Origin: Streptococcus oralis
GTDB lineage: Bacteria > Bacillota > Bacilli > Lactobacillales > Streptococcaceae
DNA: 5,139 nt
NCBI GenBank assembly: GCA_937930605.1
Contig: CALHBZ010000219.1
Coordinates: forward strand, 1 to 5,139
Direction: 5' to 3'
Part shown: positions 1-5,139 of the stretch, one piece after another
Numbering within the stretch: position 1 is the stretch's first letter
How the letters are laid out: the number at the start of each line of letters is the position of its first letter
Translations under genes and position numbers: made by a program
Notes under the pieces: model-generated
The model's database searches: none
What the model saw: only the letters and a program-made list of their open reading frames with translations
What the model was told of the DNA's origin: nothing

Positions 1-149
1 AGAGCCAAGGTTTTAAAGATATGTGTTCGATCATATTCTGAAGGAAGTTCTCCCTCAAGCGCATTGACTTGAATCCCTGTGTGCTCAATCCCTGCCTTGG
101 TCAAGATTTGTTCGACCAAGGTTTTTTTATTCTTGACTTTCTTTGCCAT
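1..149 (-). CDS. ybaK: YbaK/EbsC-family Cys-tRNA(Pro)/Cys-tRNA(Cys) deacylase, N-terminal part (gene runs off the left edge)
   Basis: Forty-nine complete codons are visible, from the ATG at 149-147 to the window edge. The protein begins MAKKVKNKKTLVEQIL and continues with a segment containing AGIEHTGIQVNALEGE and then HIFKTLAL. This matches the start of streptococcal YbaK-type proteins: a short basic tail, a helix pairing a cysteine-like donor with the tRNA, then the entry to the YbaK fold. Family members hydrolyse Cys-tRNA(Pro) formed by mischarging prolyl-tRNA synthetase and act in the cytoplasm; older annotations call them EbsC or a transcriptional regulator. The catalytic part lies outside the window, so activity cannot be judged. 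The start overlaps the stop of the upstream DUF368 gene by one base (TAATG), and a GGAGG lies at 167-163, about 13 bases before the ATG, inside that upstream gene. No separate promoter is evident, so it is probably co-transcribed and translationally coupled. The identification is from memory of the family, without a search. Confidence 0.82.
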   Translation of the reverse strand, partial: MAKKVKNKKTLVEQILTKAGIEHTGIQVNALEGELPSEYDRTHIFKTLA

Positions 150-991
150 TATTTATACTTATCCTCCAACTGACTCATCCAGATACCAAGCCAGATACCA
201 AGCGCAAAGAAGAAGGCAACGAGAACATAGCTCACAATGGAAAGTCCAGTGTATAGGATACTTTCAGCATTTCCAGCATTTGGAATCAAAATTAAGAGAG
301 TGCTCGACAGCACAATCCCAATGATAAAGTGATAAACACGGGAGTGGTAGTTGTTCAAGGCATAATCCATCAATTTTGAAAAAATAATGAGGGTTGCTCC
401 TGCACCAATGCCGATAGGAAGGAAGGTGCCAAATAAATCAAAGGTTTTAAAACCAGTCAACATAGGAGCGTACAGTCCCAAAATCAAGAGGAGATTTGAC
501 GGACTTAAACCAGGAACCAAGACACCCAGAGCTAAAAGAGCACCCGCTAAGATGAAACTAGCGAAACTGGCACTGAGTGAACCAACAACAAAGTTTAGCG
601 CATAGAGCCCGACACCTGAAAGGATAAAGGTAGCCCAGAACCAAACTAGGTCAGTCTTATCACGATCAGACTCCCGAGTAGATTCTTTAAGGAGGCTAGG
701 AACTGTACCAATGATAGCTCCAGCAAAACTCCATAAAACATAGACTTGGTAATTTTCTAGCAAATACTCGATTGGATACGAAAATAGCCCAATACCTAGT
801 AGCATCCCGATAGCTACTGGGATAAAGTAAAGGACATTTGATTTAAAATCCTTAAAAGGATGAGCTAGAAAGCCGATCATTCGCTCGTAGATCCCTAATA
901 TTGCAGCCAGAACTCCTCCAGAAATACCTGGCAAGATAAATCCTAAGGCGATGACTATTCCTTTAATAACTCGTGCAATCCATGAAAACAT
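149..991 (-). CDS. DUF368 family membrane protein, probable polyprenyl-phosphate (C55-P) transporter PopT-like
   Basis: This is a 280-residue, strongly hydrophobic protein with about eight or nine membrane segments. It carries two related motifs, as expected for an internally duplicated transporter: residues 17-36 contain G-F-I-L-P-G-I-S-G-G followed by LGIYE, and residues 156-174 contain LVPGLSPSN followed by LGLY. This PG-x-S ... LG-x-Y pairing is the hallmark of DUF368. Work on the family in Staphylococcus aureus and Vibrio cholerae identified it as one of two types of undecaprenyl-phosphate translocase, the other being DedA/UptA. They return the lipid carrier to the cytoplasmic face for reuse in peptidoglycan and teichoic acid synthesis. 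Assigning that role here is inference from the family. The start is supported by GAGGA at 1003-999, seven bases upstream, and by an extended -10 promoter just before it. The second motif reads S-P-S where relatives usually have S-G-S/T. The stop overlaps the next gene's start. Confidence 0.85.
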   Translation of the reverse strand: MFSWIARVIKGIVIALGFILPGISGGVLAAILGIYERMIGFLAHPFKDFKSNVLYFIPVAIGMLLGIGLFSYPIEYLLENYQVYVLWSFAGAIIGTVPSLLKESTRESDRDKTDLVWFWATFILSGVGLYALNFVVGSLSASFASFILAGALLALGVLVPGLSPSNLLLILGLYAPMLTGFKTFDLFGTFLPIGIGAGATLIIFSKLMDYALNNYHSRVYHFIIGIVLSSTLLILIPNAGNAESILYTGLSIVSYVLVAFFFALGIWLGIWMSQLEDKYK

Positions 992-1033
992 AATAAAATC
1001 CTCAATTTCATAAAATTCTTCTCTTTGCTATCA

Positions 1034-1063
1034 ATTATAACACAGACGGGGAGAAAATGAAAA
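1034..1063 (-). promoter_or_regulatory. Probable promoter of the DUF368-ybaK unit (extended -10)
   Basis: Read on the minus strand, a perfect TATAAT occupies 1039-1034 and is preceded by TG plus one base (1042-1040), giving a TG-extended -10. The best -35 is weak: TTTTCA at 1063-1058 with an 18-base spacer. Transcription would begin near 1027, giving a leader of about 35 bases before the ATG at 991. The -35 lies within the 3' arm and U tract of the terminator of the preceding gene. The assignment rests on consensus matching only. Confidence 0.65.
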
Positions 1064-1098
1064 AACAAGTGAAAAAGTTTGTTATTTTCACTTGTTTT
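1060..1098 (-). terminator. Intrinsic terminator of the GH25 gene
   Basis: On the minus strand the sequence at 1098-1085 (AAAACAAGTGAAAA) is the exact reverse complement of that at 1075-1062, giving a 14-bp perfect stem with a 9-base loop (1084-1076). The 3' arm ends in a run of six T (1065-1060). The stem is A+T-rich but long. Its 5' arm includes two bases of the GH25 stop codon (1099-1097), so the hairpin begins at the end of the coding sequence. Nothing on the plus strand enters from the left, and there is no T run after the stem in that direction, so it is read as acting on the minus strand only. Confidence 0.75.
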
Positions 1099-1897
1099 AT
1101 GGTCTTAAAAATAGCTTTCTGAAGGTTTCTTCCTTCTCTTTAGCTGTAGAAATCAAATTGATGTCCAAATGATGTTCAAATCCAGCAATTCTTCCTTTAG
1201 ATGTGTACTGGTGGAGATCGTAGTCCAGATCAGTATTTGGCTTAGTTTCAAAATAACCAGAGTCAGTTCCATAGGAAGGAATCCAAATAGCAGTGAACTT
1301 ATCTGTATTGATACTATGTTCTTGCATAAAGTAAACCCCAATGTAGATGCCGATGTTTTTAGCACCTAAAGATTCCAGTTTAGCACGAAAGGCTTCAACA
1401 CCTTCATTCATATCGGACATTGTTTTTTCTTCAACGTCCAACCAGTAGTAGCTAGGATTGTAGGGAGAAGCAGCATTATAGAAGACTTCAGCAGCCTTTT
1501 CCATATCTTCTTTACTTTTTCCAGCTACGTAAGCATAAACACCCACAGGGACATTGCGTTTTTGAAATTCTGCTATGTGATTTTGATAGGCTTTATCTAC
1601 ACCATTGATAAAGGCAGCATTATTTGTTTCAGTATGCTGAGCCCCATTGTGCACGCGAACGATAACACCAGAAATGTTTTGAGATAAGGTATCGTAGTTG
1701 ATCTCCTCAGGTCTTTGCCAACCAGAGACGTCGATAATGGGTTTGTCAAGATTATGCAAGGCTTGTGTTTCAACTTGAAGAGTATTTGGCTTAGTTTTGA
1801 TAGGATGGTCCTCAAAACTTGGTTTGTTGAGGAGTAAAATTGCTATAAAAATTCCAAATAAACTAAAAATAATAGCAGGATGAATCTGTTTTCTCAT
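1097..1897 (-). CDS. Membrane-anchored GH25 family (muramidase/lysozyme-like) protein
   Basis: The protein has 266 residues. Residues 1-8 are short and basic, then about 9-23 form a hydrophobic helix, with no clear signal peptidase site or lipobox. It is therefore probably an uncleaved signal anchor with the rest outside the cell. After a linker (about 25-50), the GH25 barrel starts at PIIDVSGWQ (Asp56). It continues with VPVGVYAYV (116-124), the catalytic-type WLDVE (Asp154, Glu156), GIYIGVYF (183-190), and a C-terminal DLHQYTSKG ... LDIN (Asp227, Asp245). These acidic positions correspond to those of GH25 N-acetylmuramidases, which cleave the MurNAc-GlcNAc bond. No choline-binding or other wall-binding repeats follow, unlike LytC-type pneumococcal enzymes. 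The start is firm because an in-frame TAA lies three codons upstream and no other early Met exists. The ribosome site is poor (only AGG three bases before the ATG). The substrate and true activity are inferred. Confidence 0.85.
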   Translation of the reverse strand: MRKQIHPAIIFSLFGIFIAILLLNKPSFEDHPIKTKPNTLQVETQALHNLDKPIIDVSGWQRPEEINYDTLSQNISGVIVRVHNGAQHTETNNAAFINGVDKAYQNHIAEFQKRNVPVGVYAYVAGKSKEDMEKAAEVFYNAASPYNPSYYWLDVEEKTMSDMNEGVEAFRAKLESLGAKNIGIYIGVYFMQEHSINTDKFTAIWIPSYGTDSGYFETKPNTDLDYDLHQYTSKGRIAGFEHHLDINLISTAKEKEETFRKLFLRP

Positions 1898-1905
1898 ACC
1901 TATTT

Positions 1906-1934
1906 AGTTTATCGTAAAATCTAAAAAAAATCAA
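1906..1934 (-). promoter_or_regulatory. Possible promoter of the GH25 gene
   Basis: On the minus strand, TTGATT (1934-1929) and TAAACT (1911-1906) are separated by 17 bases. Each matches four of the six consensus positions. A start of transcription about seven bases after the -10 would fall only a few bases before the ATG at 1897, leaving almost no leader, in keeping with the poor Shine-Dalgarno sequence. The whole stretch is A+T-rich, so chance matches are likely and other -10 choices (for example TACGAT nearby) exist. Confidence 0.3.
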
Positions 1935-2013
1935 AGAAAACACTTGAGAAACGAGGGATAGCAGGATGTCTTACTGCTTTTTCCTATTTGATTACTCCTC
2001 ACAACTTAAATTA

Positions 2014-2022
2014 TGGTATAAT
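2014..2022 (+). promoter_or_regulatory. Promoter of the glmU operon (extended -10)
   Basis: A perfect TATAAT lies at 2017-2022 with TG at 2014-2015 and a one-base gap, a full TG-extended -10. No good -35 is present at 16-18 bases upstream; a TTGATT at 1988-1993 is too far away (23 bases). Extended -10 promoters can work without a -35. The expected start of transcription is near 2029, giving a leader of about 25 bases before glmU, which leaves no room for a riboswitch. Confidence 0.72.
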
Positions 2023-2038
2023 ATAAGGGAATTTCTAG

Positions 2039-3431
<1,393 letters not shown>

Positions 3432-3433
<2 letters not shown>

Positions 3434-3436
3434 GAG
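3432..3436 (+). promoter_or_regulatory. Ribosome binding site that fixes the Nudix gene start
   Basis: AGGAG, overlapping the glmU TAG stop, sits six bases before the ATG at 3443. The in-frame TTG at 3437 directly abuts it and could not be used, so the shorter 181-residue reading is preferred. Confidence 0.8.
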
Positions 3437-3442
3437 TTGATT

Positions 3443-3988
3443 ATGGAATTTGAAGAAAAAACGCTTAGTCGAAAAGAAATCTATCAAGGTCCTATCTTTA
3501 AACTGGTGCAAGATCAGGTGGAACTACCAGAAGGAAAAGGCACTGCTCAACGTGACTTGATTTTCCACAATGGAGCCGTTTGTGTTCTAGCCGTGACAGC
3601 TAAGGATAAAATTATCCTCGTTAAGCAATATCGGAAGGCCATCGAGGCTGTCTCTTATGAGATTCCCGCTGGAAAACTTGAAGTTGGTGAAAATGCAGAT
3701 CCAATGGCAGCGGCTCTTCGTGAATTGGAAGAAGAGGTTGCCTACACAGCTAAGTTAGAACTGTTGTATGATTTCTATTCTGCGATTGGTTTTTGCAACG
3801 AAAAATTGAAACTCTACCTTGCAAGTGATTTGACGAAGGTAGAAAATCCTCGTCCGCAAGATGATGATGAAACCTTGGAAGTTCTAGAAGTGAGTCTAGA
3901 GGAGGCCAAGAACCTGATCCAGTCAGGTCATATCTGTGATGCCAAGACTATCATGGCAATCCAGTACTGGGAACTACAAAAGAAATAG
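3443..3988 (+). CDS. Nudix hydrolase, ADP-ribose pyrophosphatase-like (NudF type)
   Basis: This is a 181-residue cytoplasmic protein resembling bacterial ADP-ribose pyrophosphatases, which split ADP-ribose into AMP and ribose-5-phosphate. Visible features in order: an N-terminal beta region (EKTLSRKEIYQGPIFKL), HNGAVCVLAV (42-51), KQYRKAIEAVSYEIPAGKLE (61-80) as in NudF homologues, and the Nudix helix with REL-EEE at 93-98. FYSAIGFCNE (111-120) follows, with Glu120 in the loop that supplies a catalytic acid in ADP-ribose enzymes. The Nudix box is irregular: nine residues rather than seven separate Glu83 from Arg93, and Ala100 replaces the usual glycine. The proline that follows the box in classic ADP-ribose enzymes appears as Ile115. 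The catalytic R-E...E-E core remains, so an active enzyme is likely but its substrate is uncertain. The gene lies within the glmU operon, 9 bases after glmU and 11 before macP. Confidence 0.9.
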   Translation: MEFEEKTLSRKEIYQGPIFKLVQDQVELPEGKGTAQRDLIFHNGAVCVLAVTAKDKIILVKQYRKAIEAVSYEIPAGKLEVGENADPMAAALRELEEEVAYTAKLELLYDFYSAIGFCNEKLKLYLASDLTKVENPRPQDDDETLEVLEVSLEEAKNLIQSGHICDAKTIMAIQYWELQKK

Positions 3989-3999
3989 AGGAGTAATCC

Positions 4000-4311
4000 A
4001 TGGGAAAACCTTTATTAACAGATGAAATAATTGAACGTGCTAACCGCGGTGAGAAAATCTCAGGGGCACCTCTTCAAGATGATGAGGAAACTAAGATCCT
4101 ACCAACTGCTTCACAACATTTTGGGAATTCACGTTCTAGAGATCATGGTTTTAGTCAAGATACCTTAACGATCGAAGTAGAGCCAACGATTCATAAGAGT
4201 CGTCGTATTGAAAACACCAAGAGAAATGTTTTTAATTCAAAACTCAATCGCATCTTGTTTGCAGTCATTCTACTCTTAGTTTTGTTAGTGTTGGCAATGA
4301 AACTCTTGTAA
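4000..4311 (+). CDS. macP: MacP, membrane activator of class A penicillin-binding protein PBP2a
   Basis: This 103-residue protein starts [20 protein letters not shown]. It has a charged cytoplasmic N-terminal domain of about 80 residues and one C-terminal membrane helix (about 85-100) ending at the C terminus after KLL, a tail-anchored arrangement with the N terminus inside. It matches pneumococcal MacP as I remember it, which is a substrate of the Ser/Thr kinase StkP and is needed for PBP2a (Pbp2a) function in peptidoglycan polymerisation. Thr31 in the acidic DEETKIL segment is the likely counterpart of the StkP site reported as Thr32 in pneumococcus; the one-residue offset should be checked by alignment. 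A basic stretch ([12 protein letters not shown], 65-76) precedes the helix. A strong GAGGAG (3988-3993) lies six bases before the ATG. It sits between the Nudix and mtnN genes in the glmU operon, so a precursor enzyme and a synthase activator are co-expressed. Confidence 0.9.
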   Translation: MGKPLLTDEIIERANRGEKISGAPLQDDEETKILPTASQHFGNSRSRDHGFSQDTLTIEVEPTIHKSRRIENTKRNVFNSKLNRILFAVILLLVLLVLAMKLL

Positions 4312-4314
4312 TTG

Positions 4315-4320
4315 AAAGGA
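4315..4320 (+). promoter_or_regulatory. Ribosome binding site that fixes the mtnN start
   Basis: AAAGGA lies six bases before the ATG at 4327, where the conserved MKIGIIAAMPEE N terminus begins. A TTG at 4312, in frame and directly after the macP stop, lies upstream of this site and is rejected as the start. Confidence 0.75.
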
Positions 4321-4326
4321 TATGAA

Positions 4327-5019
4327 ATGAAAATTGGAATCATTGCTGCCATGCCAGAAGAGCTCCTACATCTGACTCAGAATTTGGACAAAACCCAAGA
4401 AGTCCAGGTCTTGGGAAACACCTACTATACTGGTACTATTGGCAAGACAGAAGTTGTCCTGGTTCAGAGTGGGATTGGGAAGGTTATGTCGGCTATGAGT
4501 GTGGCTGTTCTAGCTGACCATTTTCAGGTAGAAGCCATTATCAATACAGGATCAGCAGGTGCTCTTGCAGAAGGGATTGCCGTTGGCGATGTAGTGATTG
4601 CGGATAAACTGGCTTATCATGATGTGGACGTGACTGCATTTGGCTATGCTTATGGTCAGATGGCTGGCCAACCCCTCTACTTTGAATCCGATAAGAACTT
4701 TATCGCTAGGATTCAAACAAATTTATCTCAGTTAGACCAGACCTGGCACCTAGGCTTGATTGCTACAGGGGACAGTTTTATAGCTGGAGAAGACAAGATT
4801 GCTAGTATCAAGTCCCACTTTCCAGCTGTTTTAGCAGTTGAAATGGAAGGGGCAGCCATTGCTCAAGCGGCTCAGGCTCTTGACCTACCTTTCCTAGTCA
4901 TTCGCGCTATGAGTGACAATGCCAATCACGAGGCCTCTATCTCATTTGATGAGTTTATTATAGAAGCAGGACGTCGTTCTGCCCAAGTCTTACTAGCCTT
5001 TTTAAAGGCCTTGAATTAA
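4327..5019 (+). CDS. mtnN: 5'-methylthioadenosine / S-adenosylhomocysteine nucleosidase (MTAN, Pfs)
   Basis: This 230-residue cytoplasmic enzyme removes adenine from S-adenosylhomocysteine, 5'-methylthioadenosine and 5'-deoxyadenosine. It relieves product inhibition of methyltransferases and supplies S-ribosylhomocysteine to LuxS. The PNP/UDP-phosphorylase fold is clear: IGIIAAMPEE (3-12) with Glu12, VLVQSGIGKV (44-53), NTGSAGAL (73-80), the nucleoside-binding AVEMEGAA (170-177) with Glu174, and RAMSDNA (193-199) with Asp197. Glu12, Glu174 and Asp197 fall at exactly the positions of the E. coli catalytic residues, and the length is typical. The start at 4327 is chosen because the conserved N terminus begins there and AAAGGA lies six bases upstream. 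It is 15 bases after macP and is the last closely spaced gene of the operon. I see no convincing terminator after it, so some readthrough into rocS is possible. Confidence 0.95.
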   Translation: MKIGIIAAMPEELLHLTQNLDKTQEVQVLGNTYYTGTIGKTEVVLVQSGIGKVMSAMSVAVLADHFQVEAIINTGSAGALAEGIAVGDVVIADKLAYHDVDVTAFGYAYGQMAGQPLYFESDKNFIARIQTNLSQLDQTWHLGLIATGDSFIAGEDKIASIKSHFPAVLAVEMEGAAIAQAAQALDLPFLVIRAMSDNANHEASISFDEFIIEAGRRSAQVLLAFLKALN

Positions 5020-5027
5020 GCGGAAAT

Positions 5028-5056
5028 TTGACAGTTTATCTAGCTTATGATAAGAT
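5028..5056 (+). promoter_or_regulatory. Promoter of rocS
   Basis: A perfect TTGACA (5028-5033), a 17-base spacer and TAAGAT (5051-5056) form a near-consensus housekeeping promoter. TG at 5048-5049 gives an extended -10. Transcription would begin near 5063, about 33 bases before the rocS ATG. An 8-bp inverted repeat flanks the -10 and start region. Confidence 0.75.
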
Positions 5057-5076
5057 TTAAATAAAGAAAAGCTAGA
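5039..5076 (+). repeat. Inverted repeat flanking the rocS -10 and transcription start
   Basis: TCTAGCTT (5039-5046) is the exact reverse complement of AAGCTAGA (5069-5076), with 22 bases between the arms. The arms lie in the promoter spacer and in the start of the leader. It could be a regulator site or could be chance in A+T-rich DNA. The wide loop and lack of a T run make a terminator unlikely. Confidence 0.4.
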
Positions 5077-5095
5077 AAACGTTTCAGAGGATATT

Positions 5096-5139
5096 ATGAG
5101 TATTGAAATGACCGTCAGTGAGATTGCAGAGGTCTTAGG
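5096..5139 (+). CDS. rocS: Start of RocS (regulator of chromosome segregation), cut by the right edge
   Basis: Fourteen full codons are present, reading MSIEMTVSEIAEVL. In streptococci this is the N terminus of a small protein with a helix-turn-helix-like DNA-binding head, followed by a long coiled coil and a C-terminal amphipathic membrane helix. In pneumococcus it was named RocS and shown to bind DNA and the membrane, to interact with the capsule tyrosine kinase CpsD and with ParB, and to help segregate and protect the nucleoid. Recognition here rests on the short N-terminal match from memory plus position next to mtnN, which is the pneumococcal order; the coiled coil and membrane helix are outside the window. 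AGAGGA (5086-5091) precedes the ATG by about four bases. It has its own strong promoter, separate from the glmU operon. Confidence 0.72.
   Translation, partial: MSIEMTVSEIAEVL

Noticed and set aside
79..605. Plus-strand open frames over the ybaK/DUF368 region
   Set aside because: They are antisense to well-supported genes; their composition reflects the complement of membrane-protein codons.
1960..1984. AGCAG...CTGCT hairpin followed by TTTTT in the divergent region
   Set aside because: Only a 5-bp stem, no plus-strand gene reads into it, and it lies upstream of the glmU promoter; probably chance.
4322..4330. ATG AAA TGA two-codon frame overlapping the mtnN start
   Set aside because: The ATG is only one base from the AGGA and so too close to be used; the ATGAAATGA pattern is likely incidental.
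4996..5009. GCCTTT-TT-AAAGGC palindrome near the end of mtnN as a terminator
   Set aside because: It lies within the coding sequence, the loop would be very small and no T run follows.
5074..5087. AGAAAACGTTTCAG as a catabolite-response (cre) site before rocS
   Set aside because: The left half resembles the consensus, but the right half lacks the required W-C-A spacing, so it fails the consensus.

Overview
The window looks like chromosomal DNA of a mitis-group Streptococcus (S. pneumoniae / S. mitis / S. oralis type). I base this on A+T-rich DNA, TG-extended -10 promoters, and a gene order glmU - Nudix hydrolase - macP - mtnN - rocS that I recognise from pneumococcus. MacP and RocS are characteristic of streptococci and their close relatives. 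The species is not fixed by what I can see. I noticed no insertion sequence, phage gene, CRISPR array, tRNA, rRNA or BOX/RUP-type repeat.

Layout: two transcription blocks diverge from a 156-base intergenic region (1898-2053). Leftward (minus strand), in transcription order, are a membrane-anchored GH25 muramidase-like protein (1897-1097), an intrinsic terminator, a DUF368/PopT-type polytopic membrane protein (991-149), and the 5' part of a YbaK/EbsC-type Cys-tRNA deacylase gene (149 to beyond base 1). The last two share one base at a TAATG stop/start junction. Rightward (plus strand) are glmU (2054-3433), an ADP-ribose-pyrophosphatase-like Nudix hydrolase (3443-3988), macP (4000-4311) and mtnN/pfs (4327-5019). 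Their gaps are 9, 11 and 15 bases, with a Shine-Dalgarno sequence in or overlapping each gap, so they look like one operon. After a 76-base gap with a near-consensus promoter, rocS begins at 5096 and runs off the window.

How the genes fit together: several act on the cell envelope. GlmU makes UDP-GlcNAc, the first dedicated precursor of peptidoglycan and of other surface glycans. MacP activates the class A synthase PBP2a. The DUF368 protein probably returns the undecaprenyl phosphate carrier across the membrane. The GH25 protein has the fold of enzymes that cut the glycan strand. RocS links nucleoid segregation to the membrane and the capsule/division machinery. The Nudix and MtnN proteins are nucleotide/nucleoside housekeeping enzymes (ADP-ribose-type substrates; SAH/MTA clearance), and the YbaK protein edits mischarged tRNA.

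I see no clearly undescribed system. The points most worth a second look are the irregular Nudix box, an inverted repeat around the rocS -10 element, a terminator packed against both a stop codon and the next promoter, a possibly leaderless GH25 gene, and the variant second motif of the DUF368 protein.
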